Of a DNA stretch of 64,000 bases, positions 48,291-59,800 are shown in pieces. A program made the position numbers and the translations under genes. Each line of letters starts with the position of its first letter. Position 1 is the stretch's first letter. A model generated the notes under the pieces. It had not been told where the DNA came from and ran no database searches. It was given only the letters and a program-made list of their open reading frames with translations. Location: positions 868,001 to 932,000 of the forward strand of contig OY756146.1 of assembly GCA_963576785.1 (NCBI GenBank), read 5' to 3'. This DNA comes from Chlorophyllum brunneum. Taxonomy: Eukaryota; Basidiomycota; Agaricomycetes; Agaricales; Agaricaceae.

Positions 48291-48429
48291 AGTCTTTCTG
48301 ATACATCAGCTGGCAGCCATCTCCCATGAGCCCTATCAACGACCTTTCATATTCCGAGTAAAAATATCTGGAAACACGCGCATTGCACCGGGGCTATAAC
48401 ACCTCTAAAAATACCCATTTTCACCCAAG

Positions 48430-48713
48430 CCCCACTTGAAGATAGTCTACATCATGATGCGTTCGACGTGTGTGAACAGAAGGGCAATTTTTGGACTGTC
48501 TGAGAGAGAATGTCTATATACTGCTTAGCTGTCCCCAGCGCGACGAGTATGGGTGGTGAAATGGCGAATCAGGGTCGTCAGAAGCATATAATGTTTTGAT
48601 TGCTGATGCGCCCATCCACTCTGCTATAAAAGAAATCGGGGCTAGGTAGATCGCAAATCCAACGTTCCCGTTTACAACCCACCTTTTACTCTCAGCCAGG
48701 TCTCGCCGGAAAC
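48430..48713 (+). promoter_or_regulatory. R9 promoter module with an inverted block
   Basis: GAAGATAGTCTACATCATGATGC (from about 48438) and TATAAA (48625-48630, 83 bp before the ATG) are in normal orientation. The conserved CTCTCTCAGAC element between them is reverse-complemented: about 48493-48534 read backwards matches 45121-45161 of R8. Confidence 0.6.
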
Positions 48714-49827
48714 ATGTCTGGCAATCTCACCGTAGACGAAGTGTTTACCGTGATGCATGCGAATATGGATTATTCGGCTGGTGTTATTGTCGGTACCGCA
48801 CTCACTGGCGGTCTGATCGCAATTGGGATCATCTGTCTCCTTCTTTTGTTCTCAGAGAGCGGGGGGTCTCGGAAGCAGCGCGTCCTCCTTAGCGCCTATA
48901 TCATCATTCTCTTGCCCTTTGTCGTTGGTCTTCAGATCACCTACTTCATCCATGCCAACTATCAGGGTATCTTTCGTCCCAATTCCAAGGCAGAGTTGCT
49001 GGAGGACTCTTTTCACAAGTTGCGATGGGCCTTTGATATCCTTCCTGTCATTGTTGTCATCATGACTGACGGACTATTCGTGAGTCTTTTTTTTTTTTTT
49101 TTCGAAACTTCGAGATACACGATACTCAAAATAAATGGTTTCGAGATATGGCGGTGTTATATGGTACAAAGGTCATCGAGACAGGGTTCTAAGCGGTGGA
49201 AGCACATTTTTTGGATTTTTCCAACATGTATTCTGATCCTGGGCTTTGGTACGATCGGCGGTTGTCTATGAGACACTAGTACTCAACCAAAGACTCAGTC
49301 ACAGGAATTCTGGGTACTGTGTTTGACACTGGGGAACCGAGCAAGATGGCCCTGATAGATGGACTCTGGGCATCAGTCTTCATGGCGAATACGGTCATCA
49401 CCGTCTACGCAACAGCCTTCATTTCTGCACACCTACTCCGTCATCGAAAGATGTGGATTGCGGCACTCGGGGCCAAGGCACCTTCGTCGTATTACATGCA
49501 TATCATAAGTGTCTTGCTGCAATCCGCCGCTATCAATATACCTATTGCAATAACAACGGTTATTGGAGTTTGGTTGGGAGGTATAACCTACTTGGGAGTA
49601 GTCATGTTTCCTGTTGCTGGTGCAGCGCAAGTACGTCAACTCATCCCTGATTAAGATGGTATTGGAGAGTTGACCAGAAACCCCCCCCCTAGGCGCTCGC
49701 GTCTGTTTTAATCATCCATCAGGTGGCTATGGGACGAGCATCTAATTCGAACGAACAATCTGTGGTGCTGATAGGAAGTGGGACATCTTCCCACTCAGAA
49801 GGTGAAAAGCCAGAGCCCGTCGCTTGA
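48714..49827 (+). CDS. R9: orphan 7TM receptor-like protein
   Basis: Model: join(48714..49079,49146..49248,49299..49630,49693..49827), 311 aa. Paralogue of R8: sequon NLT, GVIVGTALTGGLIAIGIIC in TM1, IWRCYMVQR at exon 2, SVLLQSAAINIPIAI in TM6, ALASVLIIHQVAMGR in exon 4. Intron 1 holds a T16-17 tract just after the donor. Exon 3 ends GCGCAA|GTACGT rather than the usual CAG|GT. The tail has TSSHSEGEKPEP, matching R4-R6. A functional gene is likely. Confidence 0.77.
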
Positions 49828-50059
49828 TGTTCAGTACGATCTCCGATATACCCATCATACCGTGTATGATAAGATGGAGGTGGGGAGTACATACTCTAAT
49901 TCAACATTCGCGAAGTCGGACCCTGATGTCTGGTGACTCACGGTCTACTGAATGTATTTATGTCTTTTTCATAGTACATACGAATAAACATATGGGTTTG
50001 GGCCAGAATATTAGCGAGTTTACATACATGACCTTACGCATTTATTTCCGATGCTATAC

Positions 50060-51640
50060 ATACCCACAGCCAAAAGTTTCTCTTCGAAGTCCCTTTCACT
50101 AAACATTGCTGCTGCCATCAACAAAACACCCCCCCCCCTTTGAGACTGGAGCAATCTCTCAAACACACACCCCCTCTCTTCTCCCTCTCCACTATTCCCG
50201 CTACCGACAAACCCCAAATTACCTTCAAACACCCCCCCTCACAGCCACATTAACCGGTCTCATCGGTGTCGAATCAAGACATGTGGTATCAGTGGCGTTA
50301 GTGGTGGAAGGAGAATTTCACCTAGACCTGGCGTGTCCGTTCCAGAAGGAATGAATTTATGGGACGTTGATTTTGCCTATGATGGTGGGGAGGGTGCCGG
50401 TGGTCACGGAGGAGAGGAATGGGAGGAAGGGGGGTGATGATATGGGAAAGAAGTTGAGTGTGTATAAAGATAGTGTTATTGATGTAGATGATAAGTGTAG
50501 TCGAGTAAGGATCCAAATTTAAAGTCCAATTTTTTTTAAGGGTACATACAACCGAATTTCACCATCCAATTTCTCCCTCGCGAGCCGTTCGGAACCCCGG
50601 ACCCTCCGATTATGATTTATATCCATTTTAGGCATGGGGGTGTTTAAAACTGTTCCACAGCGAGATGCTAGCTCAGCCCTTGCCTCGTTCTCGGTGTTGG
50701 CTGAAGGGCCTTTGTATCGCGATAAAGGAATATTATGTGCTGATATGATAGGTTCGCAAATCTGGGTGAGCCATGGATTTGAGGTATTTGTGTGTTGCAA
50801 GCTGAGTTCGTCGAGCCTACGTTTTGTTCTTGTTAAGGGAGTTTTTCTTGTTAGAGGGGAGGATGTACGTGATCGTCGTAGAGATCTGCTATAGAATGAA
50901 GCGTTTCAGATACTGGTTTTTCGATCCCTTTTGTGGGTTCTATGCATTCTGAGGTTGTGTATAGGTGAGATTGGCCCAGTAGTCGAGATCAAAAGATGGA
51001 CTTTGACAGTTTTCACGCCAACGCAAAGCGCCACCTTTATTCGCCATGCCTTCACATCGGTTTCCCCTACTCTCTTCCCTATCTCCGGCTCCGTTCTCCT
51101 CTTCTTCGGGGATGGTACTATCGTATACCCAATAAAGTGTAACCCAATACTCTCTCAGCTCTAGCCATATCCAGTCTCTTTGACTTTCGACAAGATGCTG
51201 CGGAGAATGCGGAGGAAGCGAGTGAGGCAGTTCGGAATGGACAACGTGGTGAGAGGACCGTGGAGGATCAGAAGGAGAGAGTAAGCAAATGCTGTAGATT
51301 GTGTATGCCCCTCAGGGCACTGACGAATCGTTTAGAAGGAGGGTAAACGGGTGTTTTGGAAGGTGGTATCTTGGACTTCCAAGAGGGACTGATACCGACG
51401 TAGTGTCTATCTGCGTGTGTTGTGGACGTACCATCGTCTGGGGTGGGTGTGCGTTCATCTCCGCTGAGAACCTGTTCAGAGATTTTCTACCGAGGAGACT
51501 TTGTCTGAAGTTGGGAAATGGACCGCGCTAGTCCTTGGTTCAATGGGCAAAGGATTGCTTTGACGAGAAGGAGATAACTTCTTCCCTGGGAGAAGTAGCC
51601 GCAAAGTCTGATGTAAACGTATCCAGCGTAAGTAGTGAGA
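50060..51640 (-). pseudogene. psiS6: decayed SH3-PX-BAR copy
   Basis: From right to left: end of SH3 exon and intron 1 (51700-51610, where the donor still reads GTACGT), linker and start of PX (51540-51300), a stretch matching the middle BAR exon (51230-51000), a BAR exon (EPIISAHNIPLSRYKG, about 50760-50720, on to 50560), and the tail exon (50350-50110). Part of the PX exon is missing. Frameshifts throughout. Confidence 0.7.
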
Positions 51641-51699
51641 TCGGTCCGGTGGGACTGTACGTACTGTGTAATAAGTGTGTGGAAAGAGGCCGACCTGGC

Positions 51700-51890
51700 C
51701 ATCACCATTGAAATGGAGACTCTCCTTGATCATGTGGGTGCAGGTTTGACTCTGCTGAGAAAATAAGCTTGTGTCACTATCGACAAACCTGTTGAGACTT
51801 TCCGCCAAGTACATTTTCCCTGAAGCTGGAGAAAGGACTGCTCCATTCTGCGGTTTGATGGACAGGCACAAAATCTGATTTTAAACTGAT
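51700..51890 (-). pseudogene. second sorting nexin fragment next to psiS6
   Basis: GACAAACCTGTTGAGACTTTCCGCCAAG...GAGAAAGGACTGC on + repeats the linker region already present at 51490-51540 and matches 56190-56250 of the intact gene. psiS6 therefore includes a partial duplication. Confidence 0.55.
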
Positions 51891-51899
51891 CCTGCACGA

Positions 51900-52512
51900 G
51901 CAGTAAGACTAGATCGTGGAGAGCATAGCCATGGCGTGATCGGTGTGCAGATGGAAAAACCAGCAGAAGAAATGTGAACGTCAGTGAGAATTGTGTTGGT
52001 TGAACGATAACGACTGTGAATGAACTAAGTCAGCGGTGGGCTGGAGGTGTATTCAGAAATCCTCACGGCACCATACAGACTCGGGACTCTCCTAGAATGT
52101 TTTGAGAGCCTCCAGTTTGGTCCCTCAAGCTCCCCGCATTTTCGACTGAGAGCCCCAACTCCTCTGCTCTTCCATTGGCCAAATGCACCAACTTACGAAT
52201 CGTCCCGATGTCCATATACGTTCGTATATGTATTGATCCAGTCACCCATCATCGCTAACCAAAGTACGGCCTGTCACTGAACCCAACGCAACCGTCCAGA
52301 TCCCATCACACTGCTCAGAACCCATCACACCGCCCACGTGTGAATCAGAAAGACATCAACCATTCAATCCTTCATCACATTTAAAAAATACTCCAATATA
52401 TTCACACAGCCTCTCTACTTCCAGACGCTCATGGCAACACCATATATCTCAGCGATTTGGCAACTCTGTCCAACAAAACACACCTGGCTTCACACCGAAT
52501 CCTTGATCAACC
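51900..52512 (+). promoter_or_regulatory. R10 upstream region
   Basis: Shares patches with the R7 upstream region (42050-42472) and with 43990-44110, for example CCAAATGCAC.AA and the CACCTGGCTTCACACC leader. A TATA-like CATATATC lies about 70 bp before the ATG. Confidence 0.4.
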
Positions 52513-53579
52513 ATGGCTGCTACTCCTAAAGATATATTGTACCAATATGAATACACCGAGCTTGTATGGTCCAGTGGTGTATTCATCGGCACGCTCTTCA
52601 CTGGCGGACTCATCGTCCTCGGAATCACCTGTCTCGTCCTTCTGTCATCAAGTAATAGTGGTCCTCCAACACAACGCCGTGTTCTCCAAATCTTTATCTT
52701 TGTACTCTCACTTGCCACCATTGGTGTTGAGCTTTCGTACTTTTTTTCCGCACACTCCATTGGTCTCTTTCAGCCTGCCAACGCTGAGCAGCTAGGTAAA
52801 GATATTAGTCAAAAGCTCGTGTTCGGTATAGATCTCCTTCCAGTCATTGTTCTGTGCATGACTGATGGACTTCTTGTGAGTTCATTCGTTTAGTTATATT
52901 TCAACTTGGACATAACGAATTGTCTAGGTATGGCGATGTTATATGGTCCAACGCGCTATAGGAGAGTCAGCAAAGTGGCAAAACATTTTTTGGATTTTGC
53001 CAGGATGTTTGTGGATTCTGAATTGGGGTATGTGAAATAAAAACATTTTTTAATCCCGGAAATCGTATTGCTCAAAGGATTTGTTTTTAGTTATGGGAGT
53101 CTGGGGTATGGTGGATGGACTTGAAATAAATAGCCTGTTAATTCAGGGTTTGGGTCTCGTATCAAATGTGTTGCTCAACGTCCACGCCACCCTTTACATT
53201 TTCCTACGTCTATTCCTCCATCGACGAATGGTACTGAAGAATTTCGGAGATCAAGCACCTCCGGCACGGTATATGCATATTATAAGCATTCTACTCCAAT
53301 CAGCCGCTATTAACATACCAATTGCGATAACGGCAGCTGTTGGAATAATGCTTGACAAGGACTGGGGACTTGCTGTAACGCCTGCTACGTGTGCAGGTCA
53401 GGTGCGTAAAAATACAAAGCTCGTGACTGCTTAGAGAAGCTCAAAAAATGGATTGTCAGGCGTTTGCGTCCGTGTTGGTTATCCACCAGGTTTCCATTAG
53501 TAGAACATTGGATTCACAGGAGAGGGGGCCTCAAAAGGAAAGGTTACTGGGGAGTGGAGGATTGAACTCTAATGTCTAA
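52513..53579 (+). CDS. R10: orphan 7TM receptor-like protein
   Basis: Model: join(52513..52875,52928..53027,53091..53401,53460..53579), 297 aa, the shortest copy. TM1 is GVFIGTLFTGGLIVLGITC as in R7. Exon 2 opens VWRCYMVQR and is 100 nt, one codon less than the usual 103. TM6 is ISILLQSAAINIPIAI and exon 4 AFASVLVIHQVSISR. The tail is short (LLGSGGLNSNV). The intron 2 acceptor is a single AG; the downstream AG of other copies is GG. It sits convergent to the only intact sorting nexin gene, which suggests this pair is nearest the ancestral arrangement. Confidence 0.76.
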
Positions 53580-54229
53580 CGGGTTTGGGGATGTGGGGAA
53601 CGGATATGCCTGAATTCCGCTCTCCATGTTAGTTTACACTTCTCACTCTGTAGGATGATAAATATGTCAGTTTGAGCCAGAATGGAATCGCATGAGCTTT
53701 GTCAAATTTCTTGAAGACAGATGAGCACGAGCACGGCTGCAAGTTCGATCGTTTACATTGTCAGGTGACTAACCAATAAACAGGACAGAAATATATATAG
53801 GTACATATTCGTATATACGAGATAGCTTCCACTACCATCTGCTACTTGTATATCCAATAAGCATATTCTCCACTATCAAATAGATGACCGAGACCTCTTC
53901 TTTAGGGTGATTGTAAATGTTGTCTTAGGTGAGCCTTTCGGTTTTCAACGGCCTTGAGGTACTTGCAAAGGGAACAAAAATGTTGCACATCAGCTTCTGG
54001 GGTAAGGCACACCTGATGTGTATATCCCTCATCAACTCATCTGCTCAACACGCCTATTTATATTTATCTAAAGATATACATGGCGTACGTAGTGGTCATT
54101 TCCGTTCTTCCGGCATCGAAAATCATGCTACGATTTTGTCTCACTCCCAAGTTCCTTGGAGAATATATTTTGGGGCATATAATCCCAAATAGTATATATA
54201 TGTACACTAACAAAATCCCCTCCCGTGGC
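53580..54229. other. spacer between R10 and S 3' ends
   Basis: Convergent 3' region. It contains a copy of the TTCTGGGGTAAGGCA.ACCTGATGTG.ATAT.CATC block also seen upstream of R4 and R5 (about 13950-13985), so some unit sequence is present. No gene is called. Confidence 0.35.
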
Positions 54230-56696
54230 TCACGACCACAACAATCTCCCAAACACACTCCCCCTCTCCTCTCCCTCTCCAGTAACACCCGCAGCCCCAA
54301 CAAACCTCAAACCACCTTCCACAACGCCTCTCACAGCCACACTAACCGGTCTCATCGGTGTCGAATCAAAAACATGTGGTGTTGGTTGTGGAAGTGGTGG
54401 AAGGAGAATTTCACCTAGACCTAGTGGGGTTGTTGTGGAAGGAATGAATTTGTGTGATGTTGATATTGCGGATGATGATGATGAGGAGGAGGGTTGGGGT
54501 TGGGGTTGTGGAGGAGAGGGATGGGAGGAAGGAGGATGGTGATGAGATGGGTAGAGGTTGAGTGTGTATAGGGATGGTGTTATTGGTACAGTTGAAGTTG
54601 AGGTGGGAGAAGTGAGAGTTTGACGGGCAGAGTGTAGACGCGTAAGAATCTATGTTTCGTTAGCGTTATTTTTTTTTTTGGGAAGGGTGAAAGGGAATGT
54701 TTACGTACTTGTTCATATAACCGAATTTCACCATCCAAATGTTCCCTCGCAAGTCGTTCAAAATCTTCAACTTTCTGGTTGTGATAAATATCCATTTCAG
54801 CCATAGTGGTGTTTAGAACTGTTTCGCAACGAGATGCTAGTTCGGCTTTTGCCTTGTTATCAGTGTTGGCTATAGCGTCTTTGTATCGTGATAAAGTAGC
54901 ATTATGTGTTGATATGATAGGTTCGTAAATGACGTCTGGGTGGGCCATGGATTTAAGGGATTCATGTGTTGCGAGTTGAGTTCGGCGGGCCTATATGATT
55001 TCTTGTTAAGGGTGTTTTTTTTTGGGTAGAGGGGATGACTTACATGGTCGTCGTAGAGATCTGCTATAGATTGAAGTGTTTCAGAGACTTTCTGTATCCC
55101 TCTTGTGAGTTTGGTGCATTCTGTTGCTTATATGTGAGATTGAGGTAGTGGGGATAAGGGAAGGATTGACCTTGACAATTTTCGCGCCAGCACCAAGCGC
55201 CGTCTTTGTTTACCGCGCCTTCACATCGGTCTCCCCTACCCTCTTCTCCGTCTCCATCTTCGTCCTCGTTTTCTTCAGGAATAGTTCCGCCACTCCAAGG
55301 ACGAGTAATCATACCCAACAACGCGTAGCCTAATCCTCTCTCAGCCCTAGCCATATCCAATCTCGCCTCTCTGACTTTTGAAAAGATGTTACGGAGGCCT
55401 TGGACACTGCGCGAGACGGCTGTAACGTGAGTGGAGAATGTTGAGGAAGCGAGTGAGGCGTCTTCAGAGTCGACGTTGAATGCTGGATGATAGACTTTGG
55501 CGTAGAATGGGAAGGGCGGGAGGGAGGTGTGCTGAGGTAGAAGGGATTTCCACTCCTGTTTCGTTGAGTATTACCTGTGACAACGATCAAAGGTGTGAGT
55601 ACTTACGTTGTCGTTCTCGCAGCTGAGGAAAAAGGTGACGATTTCGGCGTATCGTGCAACGGGATGGCGCACGATTTTGTTGATGTAACGCTCGAGATCA
55701 CCACGACGAGCTTCAATGAAATCATCATTGAATCGGCCGGAATATTGTTTCTCAGGGAGTGGAGGAAGTGCGATGCCAGGTAGACGACGAGTAAGTGCAG
55801 TATGGAGAATGACGAAATGGGAAAAGCGGCGGTAGACGGTTAGTCGTTGGAGTGGTTCTGGTTCGGCGTCGTCATTGTCGTCATTGTGTGCAGGGGTAAG
55901 GAAATCAGAGTGCAGACGGTTGTGGTGGGAGGATGGGGGAGGGTCATAAGGGTCTGAAGGAGAGAACAAGGAAGTGATGCTGTAGATTGTGTATGCCCCT
56001 GAGAGGACTGAGGCCCGTTTGGATGGAGAATGGACAAGGATTTTGAAAGGAGGTATCTTGGACTTCCAAGAGGGGCCAATATCAACGTAGTGTCTGTCTG
56101 CATGAGTTGCGGAGGTGTCATCATCTGGGGTGGGTGTGGGTTCGTCGCCATTGAGAACCCAGGCCTCTGCACCGCTAGTGACAAAGCTCGAGAACCTGTT
56201 GAGAGACTTTCCGCCAAGCAGACTCTGCCTGAAGTTGGGAAAAGGACCGCGCCATTCGCCCGTATTCTGCGGTTCAATGGGCAGAGGATTGTTTGCACGG
56301 GAAGGAGATGCGCGGGGGGTGAGGTCTTCCCTGGGAGGGGCAGCCACAAAGTCTGATGTGAACTGATCCGGGTCAGCAGCGAGATCAGATCTGCAAAGGA
56401 CGACCGACTGTGTAGTAGGTGCGCGGCAACAGGCCGACCTGGCCGTCCGCCACTGCCTTGACCAGGCTCCAGCCATCGGGCAGCCTCTCCCTGACCACGT
56501 CCACCTCGTCGCCAGCCTCAACCGTCAGTTCTCTAAACTCTGCCTTGCCCTCAAACCCATACAGCGCCCGTGCCCGCCTCCTTGTGTCCGCACCGCTCTC
56601 CAGCAGCTGCTCCTCATCGGACAACGACGCGCCGTCCAAGTGCTCTGTCCACGCGGCCGAGGTGTTAATGCCCGCGTCGAAATCGGGGTCTGCCAT
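54230..56696 (-). CDS. S: SH3-PX-BAR sorting nexin (SNX9-like)
   Basis: Model: complement(join(54230..54649,54709..54990,55044..55120,55171..55555,55607..56362,56409..56696)), 735 aa, all junctions in phase. Residues 43-96 form an SH3 domain (ALYGFEG, then DGWSLVK). A Pro-rich linker has the SNX9-like NRFSSFVTSGAEAWVL. Residues about 200-345 form a PX domain with YRRF and PPLPEK followed by a basic RR..L..YI helix, the phosphoinositide-binding features of the family. About 350-600 is a helical BAR-like region, then a Ser/Pro tail. By family it would bind curved, phosphoinositide-rich membrane in endocytosis. Intron 1 has a weak donor (GTCGGT), where relic psiS6 has GTACGT. Confidence 0.82.
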
Positions 56697-56830
56697 TGAG
56701 AGAGTCGTCCCAAAAAGGCAGGAGCATTGGTTCGATCGGGGACTGTGACCGTGGGAGTATTTGTGGGTGGTCTTGTTGAACACTCCGCCTGCTCTCCATA
56801 CATCCATTCCACAGGGCGAGGGCTCCAGCC
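56697..56830. promoter_or_regulatory. 134-bp divergent promoter between S and the apsA-like gene
   Basis: The two start codons point away from each other and are only 134 bp apart, so both genes must share this control region. No clear TATA box was found. Confidence 0.6.
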
Positions 56831-59800
56831 ATGGCCGCTCTCGATGCCCTCCCCAACTCCTCCCCCACAAATGACCTCTCCGACGATCCCTTCCACGCCA
56901 CCACCGCAGGCGACCTCAACTTTTATCTCCAGACCCTCCTCGACAGGAAGGAAAAGCAGCTCCAACAGGCTGGCAATCTCGGCCAACGTGTTCTCGCTCA
57001 GCAGATGGAGCTCGAGGAACGTATACGACAGATCCAAGAGTCTGTTGTCGATAAACCAGACGACGAAGAAGTCGACCAAGGTGCTCGTGTCAAGTACCAG
57101 GACCTCAGCGAGACTATACTTGCTTGGGATGCCGAGAACGCCCAGCTCAGTGCTTCTTTTGGTGCCAGCTCAAAGGTCCGTTTTCCTTTCATTCTCCCCC
57201 TCTACTCCTTTCCTCATTGTTCCTCAGCGTCATGCAAACGGCAACCAACCCTCCCCTTCTCCTGCCTTTGCAGAACTCCCTCTCGAAGCTCCAGAGCACA
57301 AACGGCCTTCAGGCTCCGCCGCCGGTCAATCCAGACGCGCAAAAAACGCCGCCAACCGCTCTTTCATCGATCCCGGTCAGTCTTCTTATTACGTCCCCTC
57401 TCAACTACCGCCCATTTATCACCCATCACGCCCACACAGAATTCGCCATGGACATTGGCAACAACCTTCTAGCCGAAATTCGTCGTCTCCAAAGTCTACT
57501 TACAGAGAGGGACAAGGCTATCCAGGATATGAAAGAAGAGCGAGATGACCTTGAGAAAACTGTCGAAGCACTCAAAGCCACCTTGGAGCAGCAGGAGCGA
57601 AGCTCTGGTAAATAGTCCATCAACTTCTGTAAAATTTGATTTTAATAACGCCTCTCCAAATAGACAAGTACAGGGAAGAAAACTGGAATCTCGAAGTCAC
57701 CCTCCAGGAACTTCGCGCTCAATACACAGATTCCCAGGGCACCGTCATCCGTCTCGAGTCCGAACATAAAAAGCTCTCTAAATCCCTTACCCAAGCACGA
57801 GACCAAGCAGACCACTTCAAAACCGAATCCGAAAAACATCAATCAGCCTACACCGAACTCAAGTCCAAACATGAATCTGATATCGCTCACGCACGTAAAC
57901 ATGCCGCAGGTCTCGCACGAGATAAACAAGATCTCCAACAAACTGTTGATACCCTCAAATCCGAAGTTTCTCGTGCAAATCGGCGTTTACCGAAATTCGG
58001 TTCTCCACTTACACCCGGTGCTGGTGAAAGTGTCAAGGATTTTATCACTCCTGCTGGCACAGACGATACTGGAACAGATATCTTCACTGGTGGTGCTTCT
58101 ACCAATCGTCGAAAATACGACAACTCGGGATTATTTCCTGATTCGTTCGCCAGTGAACTCTACGACCCTGATTCACCTGACCCTTCTCCACTCCGTCGCC
58201 AATTCATGGCTCCAAACCATCCCAGCAACGAAATCGAAGCTCTTCAACAAAGATTGGCCCATGCTCAGAGACAGATAAATACCCTTAAAGGGTCGCTTAA
58301 CCGCGAGAAACAAATCCGTATGCGGTTGGAAGCCGTAAATGGTTCCAGTTCCGGCGCCAATGGATCTGAAGGCGAAGATGCTGAAGGAGAGGATATAGAA
58401 CCTGATGTTACGGAACCTACAGTCGTTTCGAGTACGAGGGGTAAATCTCGACGTGGTGGAGGAACACCTTTCAAAGTCGGTCGAGGATCAGCAACCAGAC
58501 GTGGTGGACGTGGTCGGGGCGGGATTACACTCATTCAAAGATTGGGTATGGCAGCTAGCAGTCCCTCATCAGCCTACAACGACGGAGACCACGAACATAT
58601 TTCCGACGGTCGTGAACCATCACCACCACCACCCGTCCCTCCCATTCCTATCAACCTCCAAATGGCAGCAGCAGCAGACGAAGAAGAAGAACACTTTTTC
58701 AATTCCGATCCTGAAGGAAGTGGGTCAAACAGAACTTCCGTTGCAAGTATCGAAGGAATGGATCCTGTTTTCGCCAATGTACTCAAACGTGTTCCTTCAA
58801 CTTCGTCTTACTCTGGCAGTCCTCTTCGTCATTCATTATTATCCAGACGTGGATCATCATCTCGTCGTTCTGCACGAGGTCTAACTTCCGGTAGACGTTC
58901 CCGTGGTGGTGTTCCATTCAAAGAAGCCCGACCTCCTTCACTCGTTAACGATACTCCTTCCGCTCTCGCTTCCGAATTAGGTTTATCTCCTGGTAATGTT
59001 GAAGGAGAAGAAGAATCTGCATCTGGGCCATCACCGATGAAAGGAATGGATGTGTTGAGTGGATTGGCTAGTCCGACGAAGAGCGCGTTCTTTGGAGAGG
59101 AAGAGAGCATTAGAGAGGAAGAAGAGGAGCTGAGAGCTTGGAGAAAGGAAGTTGAAGATGGGGATGGAGAAGTGGAAGAAGTTGAGATGAAGGAATTTGG
59201 ATGTCAAACTGATCCTATTGAAGAGGAGGTGGAGAAGGTTTTGGTTGATATGTCGGTGGAGACTGATCCCTTACCTTCACCACCACCATTACCACCAATG
59301 GCGGCTAAAGCGAAAGTATGGCCGGAGGGTATAAGAAGAACGACTATAACCCAAGCAGACCTCATACCATCCTCATCATCGACATTGTCCGGTAGGACTT
59401 CAACCGGAGATCTTACCATCACCAGGAGTTTCCTCGCTCAACCTTCTTCTTATCCATTGGACGAAAACGATTACGACGAAGGTGAAGAAACCGAAACAGG
59501 CGCAGAAACGGAAGCCGAAACCGAAACCGAGACGGATTATTATGATGCAAGAGCAAGTATAGCTACTCCTTCGGGTCGCGCATCTGCACTATCAGCATCT
59601 GCATTCTCGGAATCAAGAGAAAGCTTCCATTCGATTATGACTGTATCCGATCACGAGTTCCCTTCGGATTCGGATTCTGATGATGATGTGGAGAGTGTGA
59701 AAGCTCATCATCAAAGGAATGAAAGTGCGTTGAGTGGAAGATCGGAATCGGTTGCTTCGTATTACACTGGACATCAGATTCCAGTTGTGACGTATGAGGA

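Noticed and set aside
54225..54542. Plus-strand frames over the sorting nexin tail exon
   Set aside because: Minus-strand model fits splice sites and frame over six exons; the plus frames are shadows.
55840..56349. 169-aa Pro/Thr-rich minus frame inside the PX exon
   Set aside because: It is a +1 shadow of the PX-linker frame, which alone joins the neighbouring exons in phase.
57124..57615. 163-aa plus frame reading through introns 1 and 2 of the ApsA-like gene
   Set aside because: Spliced exons give a continuous coiled-coil protein; the long frame starts in a different phase of exon 1 and reads intron sequence.
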